Below, in pieces: positions 1-6,288 of a DNA stretch of 46,165 nucleotides. The stretch's first letter is position 1. Every line of letters starts with the position of its first letter. Source of the stretch: Bacteroidaceae bacterium (GTDB taxonomy: Bacteria > Bacteroidota > Bacteroidia > Bacteroidales > Bacteroidaceae); NCBI GenBank assembly GCA_017615125.1, contig JAGAAS010000026.1, positions 1 through 46,165 on the forward strand, read 5' to 3'. The translations under genes and the position numbers were made by a program. Below the pieces are notes generated by a model, which ran no database searches, was not told where the DNA came from, and was given only the letters and a program-made list of their open reading frames with translations.

Positions 1-10
1 CCAAGAAAAT

Positions 11-29
11 TCACTTATAAGTAAAGTGA
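11..29. promoter_or_regulatory. Palindromic operator candidate for the toxin-antitoxin operon
   Basis: TCACTT (11-16) and AAGTGA (24-29) form an inverted repeat with a 7-nt spacer. Nested in it is the perfect 10-bp palindrome ACTTATAAGT (13-22). The element sits where the -33 box of the promoter at 44-51 would be, a position suited to repression by the XRE antitoxin encoded downstream. That role is inferred from the usual autoregulation of HigBA-type modules. Confidence 0.5.
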
Positions 30-43
30 TGTGACTTTTCTTA

Positions 44-51
44 TATCTTTG
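44..51 (+). promoter_or_regulatory. -7 promoter box of the toxin-antitoxin operon
   Basis: TATCTTTG matches the Bacteroidetes -7 consensus TAnnTTTG and lies 22 bases before the ATG at 74. No clear TTTG -33 box is seen; the palindrome at 11-29 occupies that place. Confidence 0.65.
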
Positions 52-73
52 CAACAAGAATTATAATATTGAC

Positions 74-541
74 ATGAGGAAGGCAACGTTAAAGACAATT
101 GAGCAAAGTGATGTCGTAAGTCTGTATTCTATTTGTTTTGAAGAAAGTGACATAAGCGAGTTTGAGAAATTCCTTAAGGAGTTTCAAGAGAAGTCTGTAT
201 ACAAGAAGGATTATGACATTATCCTGCTGGCTTTGGAAAAGATTATTGACAAAGGAGCTTTAGAGCGTTTCTTCCGTGTTGAGGGTGGGGATGTGAAGGC
301 TCTTGCCATTGATTCGCGGTATCTTCGATTGTATTGCCTTCGCCTTTCTGATGAGGTTCTCATTCTTGGCAATGGAGGGGTAAAGAAAACAAGAACGTAC
401 GAAGAGACGCCCCTCTTGAGTGGATACGTGATGGATTTAAGATCTTTTGACAAGGCTCTGAAGGAAGCTCAGAAAAAAGGTGTTGTGAGAATTGAGAAAA
501 ATGTCATTACTAATATAGAGAGCGCATCTTTTGAATTGTAA
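74..541 (+). CDS. RelE/HigB-like toxin of a type II toxin-antitoxin module
   Basis: A 155-residue soluble protein with no signal peptide. The core (about residues 55-120) reads like the RelE/ParE-superfamily, HigB/Gp49-like proteins common in Bacteroidetes: a basic aromatic stretch with RFFRVEGG, then LRLYCLRLSDEVLILGNGG followed by KKTRTYEE. Known family members are ribosome-dependent mRNA endonucleases; that activity is inferred here. It is followed after only 3 nt by an XRE-type regulator, giving the toxin-first order typical of HigBA. The promoter at 44-51 and the operator candidate at 11-29 lie directly upstream. The pair looks more A/T-rich than the genes that follow, which fits horizontal acquisition. 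The family call rests on motif resemblance, so a non-toxic homologue is possible. Confidence 0.7.
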   Translation: MRKATLKTIEQSDVVSLYSICFEESDISEFEKFLKEFQEKSVYKKDYDIILLALEKIIDKGALERFFRVEGGDVKALAIDSRYLRLYCLRLSDEVLILGNGGVKKTRTYEETPLLSGYVMDLRSFDKALKEAQKKGVVRIEKNVITNIESASFEL

Positions 542-544
542 GTT

Positions 545-811
545 ATGGTCACGAATGAATTATTCAGGCAAGGTCTTTCCTGCGTGTCTGACGTCACGAG
601 GGCAGAGTTTGAGCTTTCCTTTTCTATTGCTGAGAGGCTGGATGCCATTCTTAAAGAGAAGGGTATCTCGCAGCACGAACTCGCTATGATGCTCGGGAAA
701 AGAGATTCAGAGGTGTCGAAGTGGCTTACCGGGCGACACAATTTTACGACGAACACAATAGCTAAGATAGAAACGGCAATCGGAGAGAAAATCGTACAAG
801 TCGCGTATTAG
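545..811 (+). CDS. XRE-family HTH antitoxin (HigA-like)
   Basis: An 88-residue protein with a short N-terminal extension and one helix-turn-helix domain at about residues 30-85: ERLDAILKEKGISQHELAMM is helix 1 into the HTH, then LGKRDSEVSKWLTGRHNFT, with the SKWLTG motif usual in recognition helix 3 of XRE/Cro proteins. It starts 3 nt after the toxin stop, so the two are probably co-transcribed and translationally coupled. In known modules of this order the second protein binds and neutralises the toxin and represses the operon at a palindrome near the promoter; a suitable palindrome lies at 11-29. Neutralisation is inferred from the arrangement. Confidence 0.75.
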   Translation: MVTNELFRQGLSCVSDVTRAEFELSFSIAERLDAILKEKGISQHELAMMLGKRDSEVSKWLTGRHNFTTNTIAKIETAIGEKIVQVAY

Positions 812-927
812 TAGTGAATGAAGAACGAGCTCTGAAAGATTGAGAATTAGATTAGCACATATTTGTCGATCTTTTGTATAAGCCTATTTTGTCCGTTTTT
901 CCAATTTTTCTATTCCGAATGCGTTAC

Positions 928-1080
928 GATACTCTTTGCTGCGATGACGATGCGGCACTGCGTGCCTACGATACGCTTCACTACGATAACGATGCGGCAC
1001 TGCGTGCCTACGATACGCTTCACTACGATAACGATACGGCACTTTGTGCCTACGATACGCTCCGCTACGATAACGATAAC
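928..1080. repeat. 42-bp (2 x 21-bp) tandem repeat array with internal hairpins
   Basis: Three 42-bp units (949-990, 991-1032, 1033-1074) follow a degenerate half-unit (928-948) and precede a truncated start at 1075. Units 1 and 2 are identical; unit 3 has a few substitutions. Each unit is two 21-bp halves that both begin GAT followed by a purine and CG, so GAT recurs at 928, 949, 970, 991, 1012, 1033, 1054 and 1075. The first half of each unit contains the hairpin GGCAC/GTGCC, whose loop is TGC in units 1-2 and TTT in unit 3 while the stem is kept. Open frames run through it only because 42 is a multiple of three; I see no real gene. Confidence 0.9.
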
Positions 1081-1287
1081 GAAAAACTCTTAAAGGAGAA
1101 AGGATAAAAGGCCAAAGGCTAATTGAGCTTCGCTCTTTCTCCTCCTCGCAAGGCATAGCCTAAACTAGTTTAGCTCTGCTCTTGCTTCGAGCGTCAATTC
1201 TTCGGTTTACCAGTTCAACGATTAGCCAACGAATGTCATTCGTGGAGAAATTTGGGCGCATTATGGCAATTAGTGTCAGTAAAAACT

Positions 1288-1470
1288 CGGATTGCTCGGA
1301 TTACACGGATGGTCTCGTTTTTTTCGAACACGAATTGCTCGAATTGCACGAATTGGCGCGTCGTTTCGCTCGCGCAGGCTGGCGCAGTTGCTTGATTATC
1401 ATCTGAAATGATTCGTTTCATTCGTGGTTTTTCTAATTGAACACGAATTACACGGATTTCACGAATTAAA
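1288..1470. repeat. Three clusters of 9-bp CGRATTNCA repeats
   Basis: CGGATTGCT, CGGATTACA and CGGATGGTC occupy 1288-1314. CGAATTGCT, CGAATTGCA and CGAATTGGC occupy 1331-1357. CGAATTACA, CGGATTTCA and CGAATTAAA occupy 1444-1470. Each cluster is three exact 9-bp registers. Similar simple CGAATTACA-like strings are common between genes in many bacteria; no function is apparent. Confidence 0.85.
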
Positions 1471-1482
1471 ACTCTATGGAAT

Positions 1483-1560
1483 TAGAGTTAAACTCCGCCG
1501 CGCTAGAGTTAAACTCTACGGTGCTAGAGTTAAACAATAAAAAATTATTGTTTAACTCTA
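1483..1560. repeat. 21-bp-phased TAGAGTTAAAC array ending in a 16-bp perfect hairpin
   Basis: TAGAGTTAAAC begins at 1483, 1504 and 1525, exactly 21 bp apart. The middle copy is itself palindromic (TAGAGTT-A-AACTCTA, 1504-1518). The last copy forms a 16-bp perfect inverted repeat (1525-1540 with 1545-1560) around an AAAA loop. That hairpin lies about 40 bp beyond the stop of the minus-strand glycosyltransferase and could end its transcript. The same family recurs at 42887-42935. Confidence 0.85.
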
Positions 1561-1563
1561 ATT

Positions 1564-1603
1564 CGATCATTCGATTATTTGATTATCCGATTATTTGATC
1601 ATT
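1564..1603. repeat. 8-bp tandem array overlapping the glycosyltransferase stop codon
   Basis: Five consecutive 8-bp units of the form YGATYATY run from 1564 to 1603 (CGATCATT, CGATTATT, TGATTATC, CGATTATT, TGATCATT). The last unit contains the TGA stop (1599-1601, minus strand) of the gene ending at 1599. Confidence 0.8.
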
Positions 1604-2720
1604 CCCCTTTTCCCCAGGTGGAAAGATATTGCTGAGCTATTTGCTTGGCGTCGTGGTGGCGGCGGACGTAGGCGATGCCTTGGGCCTTGAGGAGTGGGAT
1701 GCGTTCGGGATGGAGGATGAGGTCTTCGAGTTTGGTGCGGATGTCGTCGGCATCGGGGAGGATGTTGACGATGGGGCGCAGTTCCTGTTCCCCGAGGAGC
1801 TCGTACTGCTCCTCTTCACCTCCGCTGACGGCAACAAGCCCCATTGCCATCGCCTGCAGGGCATTCATGGAGGGGGTGTAGGAATAGATCTGGTCGAGGA
1901 GGATATCGCATGAGGCCATCTGCTTCAGGTATTCGTCAAAGGGCAGATTTTCCGCGGTGACGACTTCCATGCGAGTGGGGTAGCGCTCTTCAAGCTCGCG
2001 TGCTACACGCAGAAGGATGTCGGTGCCTTTCAGCTGAGTGCGCAGTCGCTGGATGCCGATGAAGAAGCGGATCTTATTGGGTGAAAGGCTAAGAGGCGAA
2101 GAGGCTAAATCGGGTGAAGGGGCGGTGGCGATAGGAAGCGGAATGAAGCAGGTTTTCTTGCTCCACTCGGAGGAGGTGTAGGCAACATAATACTCGTAGA
2201 GCGCTGCGATGATGCCGTCGCAGGTCTGGGCGATATGTTGACATGAGCGCACCATCCCGGGGTTGTGGAGCCAGTTGTCGATGTTGGACTGATTCCAGGC
2301 ATGGGTGACCTCGTGCGTAGGTGTGTAGAAGTCGCAATAGCGCAGGGGACGGTCGACGTAGCTGTTGTGGATATAATAGTAGTCGTCGCCAAAGGCTCCG
2401 AGGAAGACCTTGCGGTTATGTTTCTTCAGGAAGTCGTAGATGCGGATGCCCCGCTCGGCTTTCAGGTCAACGAAATGGACGGGATTGATGAGCTGCACGA
2501 CATCGTAGCCGCGCCAGTGGCGCATCTCCTTGTTGAGAGCGATGAGGTAGCGGAGGGTATCCCATTTGGACGTGCTGCGACGGCGAAGGCAGACATCCTG
2601 CTTGTAGCTCTTCCAGTCGTCGCCATCGGAGACGAGTCGCACCTCATGTCCCAGTGCTCGAAGCGCTGTGGCAAGGGAGTTGTGGAGATTGCTGTATTCG
2701 CCGAGAAGAAGGATGCGCAT
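1599..2720 (-). CDS. GT-B fold glycosyltransferase (GT4-like)
   Basis: A 373-residue protein with no membrane segment. The N-terminus (MRILLLGEYSNLHNSLATAL, then LGHEVRLVSDGD) is the first Rossmann strand and helix of a GT-B enzyme. The C-terminal half has GTDILLRVARELEERYP, CDILLDQIYSYTPSMNALQA and AMGLVAVSGGEEEQYE, matching the nucleotide-sugar-binding region of GT4-type enzymes. It probably transfers a sugar to a lipid-linked or surface glycan; donor and acceptor cannot be read from sequence. It follows two GT2 genes on the same strand after a 121-nt gap filled with 8- and 9-bp repeats. The linker between the two halves (SPDLASSPLSLSPN) is low-complexity and encoded by three 8-bp GGCTAAGA-like repeats (2087-2110). 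The stop codon lies inside another 8-bp array. Confidence 0.8.
   Translation of the reverse strand: MRILLLGEYSNLHNSLATALRALGHEVRLVSDGDDWKSYKQDVCLRRRSTSKWDTLRYLIALNKEMRHWRGYDVVQLINPVHFVDLKAERGIRIYDFLKKHNRKVFLGAFGDDYYYIHNSYVDRPLRYCDFYTPTHEVTHAWNQSNIDNWLHNPGMVRSCQHIAQTCDGIIAALYEYYVAYTSSEWSKKTCFIPLPIATAPSPDLASSPLSLSPNKIRFFIGIQRLRTQLKGTDILLRVARELEERYPTRMEVVTAENLPFDEYLKQMASCDILLDQIYSYTPSMNALQAMAMGLVAVSGGEEEQYELLGEQELRPIVNILPDADDIRTKLEDLILHPERIPLLKAQGIAYVRRHHDAKQIAQQYLSTWGKGE
2087..2110. repeat. 8-bp repeats inside the glycosyltransferase coding region
   Basis: GGCTAAGA, GGCGAAGA and GGCTAAAT are consecutive 8-bp units. On the minus strand they encode part of the Ser/Pro/Leu-rich inter-domain linker. 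Three units keep the frame, whereas gain or loss of one unit would shift it. Confidence 0.75.
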
Positions 2721-2743
2721 GGGATAATCAGCACTTCGTGCCT

Positions 2744-2826
2744 GGTGAATTGGTGAATCGGTGAACTGTTAAATGGGCGAATTTCTAGGATTTCTAGAAT
2801 TCCTAGAATTTATAGAGTTTCTAGGA
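2744..2826. repeat. 8-bp and 9-bp tandem arrays between glycosyltransferase genes
   Basis: GGTGAATT, GGTGAATC and GGTGAACT are 8-bp units at 2744-2767. A 9-bp array follows at 2782-2826 with five units (TTTCTAGGA, TTTCTAGAA, TTCCTAGAA, TTTATAGAG, TTTCTAGGA). They fill most of the gap between the stop of the upstream GT2 gene (2842) and the start of the GT4-like gene (2720). Confidence 0.85.
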
Positions 2827-2841
2827 AACTAGATTGTCTAA

Positions 2842-3816
2842 TTATTTTGTTTTTTCTATCAGGCGTAGTATTTGGCGGCCGGTGGCGGAGGTGACAAGGC
2901 GAGTGAACGTGCTGTACTTGGTGTTGTAGGAAGCATTGGCGGGAGGGAAGAGGTTCTGCTTGCGCAAGTCGCGAACGTAGCTGGCGGTGCGGCTCTTCCA
3001 GTCGGGTTCACGCAATGCCAACCGCAGGATATCGACAGCGAGGAAGTGTGCCTTGCGGTTTAGTCCCTTGTTGTCGCCTTCGGCTTCGTGAGCCAAGTGG
3101 GATACTTTGCCGAGCGCATTGAAACGGGCGCTGAAGAGGTCGTCGATGTGTTTTTCGTCGCGCAGATGCGTGGTTGACGAGGGATTATGCGTGTAGGCAT
3201 AGGTGACAAGGTCGGTAGTGACGACGGTGTGTGCACGCCAGACAAGCCTGGTGACGAATTCCTCATCCTCAATATAAGTGTTTTCAGCAAAGAACAGCGG
3301 CTCACCATCGAGCAGCGAGTGACGAAACATCAGCACGCAGCAACTGCCGAAGAGCGTATGTGAAGCCATGTACTGGTGACTGTCATAGATGTCGGTCTGG
3401 CTGTTAGTCCTCTCCACTACGGAGCGGGGCAGGAACACGGCATCGGAGGACACTTCGTTGAATGCAGAAATGACGACATCGGCCTGATGGTCGTCGAACA
3501 GCGACAGCAGGTGCCGCGTCGTGCCGGCAAAGAGGTAGTCGTCGCCATCGACGAAGCGGATGATCTCTCCGCATGCCTCGCGAAGCCCTCTGTTGCGTGC
3601 GGCACCCTGACGGCGATGTTCCTGTCGGAAATAGCGTACATTAGCCACAGAGGAGTAAGACTCAACAATCGGCTGCGGGTCGACGTCGGACTCGTCGTCT
3701 ACAACGATGATTTCGTAGTCGTCGGGCGGCAGCTCCTGATGGGTGAGGCTCAGCAGGCAGCGGCGTAGCTGTGCTTCGCTGAGGTTGTAGGTGGTTACGA
3801 TAAACGATACTTTCAC
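2842..3816 (-). CDS. Family 2 (GT-A) glycosyltransferase
   Basis: A 324-residue cytoplasmic enzyme. MKVSFIVTTYNLSEAQLRRC is the first strand and helix of a GT2 domain, YEIIVVDDESD carries the nucleotide-binding aspartates, and RFVDGDDYL (about residue 90) is the DXD-type metal-binding motif. The N-terminal 220 residues are a normal GT2 domain; the remainder is a helical tail. It starts inside the stop of the upstream GT2 gene (4-nt overlap at 3813-3816), so the two are translationally coupled. With the flippase across the divergent promoter it probably builds a surface glycan repeat unit. The sugar specificity is unknown. Confidence 0.85.
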   Translation of the reverse strand: MKVSFIVTTYNLSEAQLRRCLLSLTHQELPPDDYEIIVVDDESDVDPQPIVESYSSVANVRYFRQEHRRQGAARNRGLREACGEIIRFVDGDDYLFAGTTRHLLSLFDDHQADVVISAFNEVSSDAVFLPRSVVERTNSQTDIYDSHQYMASHTLFGSCCVLMFRHSLLDGEPLFFAENTYIEDEEFVTRLVWRAHTVVTTDLVTYAYTHNPSSTTHLRDEKHIDDLFSARFNALGKVSHLAHEAEGDNKGLNRKAHFLAVDILRLALREPDWKSRTASYVRDLRKQNLFPPANASYNTKYSTFTRLVTSATGRQILRLIEKTK

Positions 3817-4706
3817 AGCTTAGAAGATGTTAAGACGCGCCATCGGCAGATGAAGCGTTCGATGGATGATATTTTTGCCAGTTGGCGGGAGTAGTCGGCG
3901 TAGTTGCAGTCCTTGCAGCGTCCCATGTCGACAAGCCTGTTGAGGCAGCTGCGACGAAGGTTGCGCAGGGAGCTGCGAACGTGGGGCAGGGAGGAGGCTT
4001 CGCGAAGAAGCTTCCAGTTGTTGAGGAACAGCTGTCGGCAGTCTGCGTAGTGCCACGTACGCGAGATGGAGTGTTGCCGGCTCATATAATGATAGCATCC
4101 GCGCGATGAATAGCGGATGGCTTTGCATTGGCGTATGATGTCGGGCATGACAGCAGTGTCCTCAAACAGTTGTCCCTGCGGGAAACGACGTGATGCCCAC
4201 AAGGAAGCCCGATATATCTTATTCCACGCATAGCAGTGCTCGTAGCCACGCCGTTGTATCCAGTCGGCAAATACGGAGGCGCGGCTGGAGGAGGTGATGG
4301 TGGCGTCGTCGAAAGAGAGGAGATGTTCCTGTGGCGAACCCTCGTAGATGCGAACTGGATACTCTATCAGGTCGGGCGAAGGGTTGGCTTCGAACAGTCG
4401 CAGATTGCCGCGCAGGGAGTTGCTGCCCAGACGGTCGTCGGAATCGACAAAGGTGATAAAGTCGCCCGTGGCGTTGTCAAGGCCAGCGTTGCGGGCAGCA
4501 CTTAGTCCGCCGTTGCGCTGGTGGATGACGTGGAAGCGAGGGTCGGCAGCAGCTATCTCGTCGCAGAGGGCACCGCTGTTGTCGGTGGAGCCGTCGTCAA
4601 CGAGGATGACTTCCATGTCGTCGACATTCTGCTGCTGTAAGGAGCGCAGACAGTCGGGCAGGTAGGCTGCTACGTTGTAGACGGGGACAATGACACTTAA
4701 TTTCAT
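3813..4706 (-). CDS. Family 2 (GT-A) glycosyltransferase
   Basis: A 297-residue GT2 enzyme beginning MKLSVIVPVYNVAAYLPDCL. MEVILVDDGSTDNS holds the UDP-binding aspartates and FITFVDSDDRL the DXD-type motif. An upstream in-frame ATG at 4757 would add 17 residues, but the -7 box at 4729-4736 lies inside that extension and the domain begins at the second Met, so I place the start at 4706. It is the first gene of a three-gene minus-strand glycosyltransferase operon and overlaps the next by 4 nt. Its role is transfer of a nucleotide-activated sugar in polysaccharide assembly; the linkage is not predictable. Confidence 0.85.
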   Translation of the reverse strand: MKLSVIVPVYNVAAYLPDCLRSLQQQNVDDMEVILVDDGSTDNSGALCDEIAAADPRFHVIHQRNGGLSAARNAGLDNATGDFITFVDSDDRLGSNSLRGNLRLFEANPSPDLIEYPVRIYEGSPQEHLLSFDDATITSSSRASVFADWIQRRGYEHCYAWNKIYRASLWASRRFPQGQLFEDTAVMPDIIRQCKAIRYSSRGCYHYMSRQHSISRTWHYADCRQLFLNNWKLLREASSLPHVRSSLRNLRRSCLNRLVDMGRCKDCNYADYSRQLAKISSIERFICRWRVLTSSKL

Positions 4707-4728
4707 GACAATTGCTAAATTCTGCGTA

Positions 4729-4736
4729 CAAAAGTA
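4729..4736 (-). promoter_or_regulatory. -7 promoter box of the glycosyltransferase operon
   Basis: On the minus strand this reads TACTTTTG, a match to TAnnTTTG, 22 bases before the start at 4706. It supports the shorter start of the GT2 gene. Confidence 0.65.
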
Positions 4737-4757
4737 GCGTTTATTTTTCAAAAACAC

Positions 4758-4765
4758 TATTTTTG
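4758..4765 (+). promoter_or_regulatory. -7 promoter box of the flippase operon
   Basis: TATTTTTG matches TAnnTTTG and ends 20 bases before the GTG start at 4786. It is back to back with the minus-strand box at 4729-4736, so both operons are driven from a region of about 40 bp. Confidence 0.6.
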
Positions 4766-4785
4766 CATGATTTTTGGTGTAGACC

Positions 4786-6288
4786 GTGAAAGAAGAAACG
4801 CAGAAAGAATCCCAGTCTGGCTACGACCGTATCATCAAATATACGGGCGTTTTCGGTGGCGTGCAGATGCTTACGAACCTTATCACATTGGTGAAAGGGA
4901 AGCTTGTTGCGTGGCTGATAGGCCCTTCCGGCATGGGTATTGCCAATGTCTTCAACCGCGCCTTGGATCTGGTGGGGAAGACCACCGACTTGGGCATCAG
5001 CTTCAGTGCCGTCAAGACCATTGCAGAGAGCAAAGAGGAGAGCGCTTCATCCGACGTAAGGCTGAAGGACTCGTTGCTGGTGGTTCGCTCGTGGAGCCTG
5101 TGGCTTGGAATCATCGGTACGATTGTGACGTTCCTGTTGGCGCCCTTGTTCAGCCGCTGGAGCTTCGAAGGAGACTACAGCTATACGCTTTCGTTCCGTT
5201 TGCTTTCGTTGGTTGTCGGCTTTACTGCTGTCGCCAACGGCGAACGTGCCATTATGAAAGGTACACATCTGTTGAAGCAGTTGGCAGCCAATCAGATGTG
5301 GATTGTGCTGGCGACGCTCATCATCGCCATTCCCGTGTACTTCTGGCTGGGACTGGTAGGTATCGTTCCTGTTCTGGTTCTGACGGCATTGAGTTCCATG
5401 TTGCTGACATGCTTCTTTTCGTGCAAGGTCTATCCCTATAAGGTGAACTTGTTCTCCCGTAAGGTGTTCCAAGACGGAACCTATATCGTACGTTTGGGTG
5501 TGAACTATACCATTGCCGGTTTTTTCGGCTCAGGGGCGTTGTTCCTTATCTCTGCCTATCTTATGGATCATGGCTCGGCAGAAGATGTAGGATATTATAG
5601 CAATGCCGTCATCCTGGCATCCTATCTGAGTATGCTGGTGTTCTCGGCTGTCGAGACGGATTTCTTCCCGCGCCTGTCGGCTGTGAACAACGATGCAAAG
5701 ACGTCAGCGCGGCTTGTCGATCAGCAGACCGAGGTGCTTGTGCTGTTGGTTTGCCCCTTGATAGTGGCATTCGTTATATTTCTCCCTATCATTATCCCGT
5801 TGTTGCTTCGCAGGGACTTCATGCCTATGCTTGAGGTAACACAGTGGGCAGCGCTGGCACTTTTCTTTACAGCGCTGACGCGTCCGATGTCGTTCATGTC
5901 GTTGTCGAAAGGAGATTCCTTCACCTATCTACTGCAAGAACTCTTCTACGACCTTTTCATGGGCGCTTCCGTCGTATTGGGCTATCGGTATGGCGGACTC
6001 CATCTGGCCGGAATCGCCTTGTTCGTCTCGGCTGTATTTGACTGGCTCCTTAACACCCTTATCACGCGTGTGCGTTATGGCTATAAGGCGAACGGGCGCG
6101 TGTTCCTTTTTGCCCTCCTGCATGCGGGCTTGCTGGCAGGCACAATGTGTCTGCTGAAGATGCTTCATGGGTGGCCCTATTGGATAGCGGGACTAGCCCT
6201 GTTGCTGCTGACGGCCGGAGTGTCTATATATTATTTATATAAGGAGACAAACTTCCTTCAACATCTCGTTCAGAAATGGAAAAAATGA
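4786..6288 (+). CDS. Wzx-type oligosaccharide flippase (MOP superfamily)
   Basis: A 500-residue integral membrane protein with about 12-14 hydrophobic segments. The N-terminus (RIIKYTGVFGGVQMLTNLIT, then GKLVAWLIGPSGMGIANVFN) resembles O-antigen/teichuronate flippases of the multidrug/oligosaccharidyl-lipid/polysaccharide exporter superfamily. These move undecaprenyl-linked repeat units across the inner membrane. The start is GTG at 4786: the -7 box at 4758-4765 fits it, and the next in-frame Met (residue 29) would remove the conserved first helix. It diverges from three glycosyltransferases that presumably make its substrate. Its stop overlaps the start of the M23 peptidase gene, so the two are coupled. 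Confidence 0.85.
   Translation: MKEETQKESQSGYDRIIKYTGVFGGVQMLTNLITLVKGKLVAWLIGPSGMGIANVFNRALDLVGKTTDLGISFSAVKTIAESKEESASSDVRLKDSLLVVRSWSLWLGIIGTIVTFLLAPLFSRWSFEGDYSYTLSFRLLSLVVGFTAVANGERAIMKGTHLLKQLAANQMWIVLATLIIAIPVYFWLGLVGIVPVLVLTALSSMLLTCFFSCKVYPYKVNLFSRKVFQDGTYIVRLGVNYTIAGFFGSGALFLISAYLMDHGSAEDVGYYSNAVILASYLSMLVFSAVETDFFPRLSAVNNDAKTSARLVDQQTEVLVLLVCPLIVAFVIFLPIIIPLLLRRDFMPMLEVTQWAALALFFTALTRPMSFMSLSKGDSFTYLLQELFYDLFMGASVVLGYRYGGLHLAGIALFVSAVFDWLLNTLITRVRYGYKANGRVFLFALLHAGLLAGTMCLLKMLHGWPYWIAGLALLLLTAGVSIYYLYKETNFLQHLVQKWKK

Larger units (their letters stand above)
812..1598. other. Gene-free, repeat-dense intergenic region
   Basis: No convincing gene lies between the antitoxin and the glycosyltransferase. 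The short open frames here are products of repeat periodicity. In order, the region holds the 42-bp array (928-1080), a GGCCAAAGGC stretch (1105-1122), a perfect 14-bp palindrome CTAAACTAGTTTAG (1160-1173), three clusters of 9-bp repeats (1288-1470), a 21-bp-phased GAGTTAAAC array (1483-1560) and an 8-bp array reaching the glycosyltransferase stop codon. Confidence 0.8.

Noticed and set aside
928-1080. CRISPR-like array
   Set aside because: The 42-bp units are contiguous direct repeats with no unique spacers, and no cas gene is present.
863-1156. Several short overlapping open frames with repeating DTLHYDN- or YRRHAVPHR-like peptides
   Set aside because: They arise on both strands from a non-coding 42-bp repeat whose length is a multiple of three; there is no promoter box or recognisable protein.
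1182-1421. Short open frames on both strands
   Set aside because: They run through 9-bp simple repeats and have no protein-like character.
4767-5441. 224-codon plus-strand frame with an ATG just after the promoter box
   Set aside because: It is out of frame with the flippase and highly basic with no family resemblance; the GTG-started frame encodes a clear flippase.
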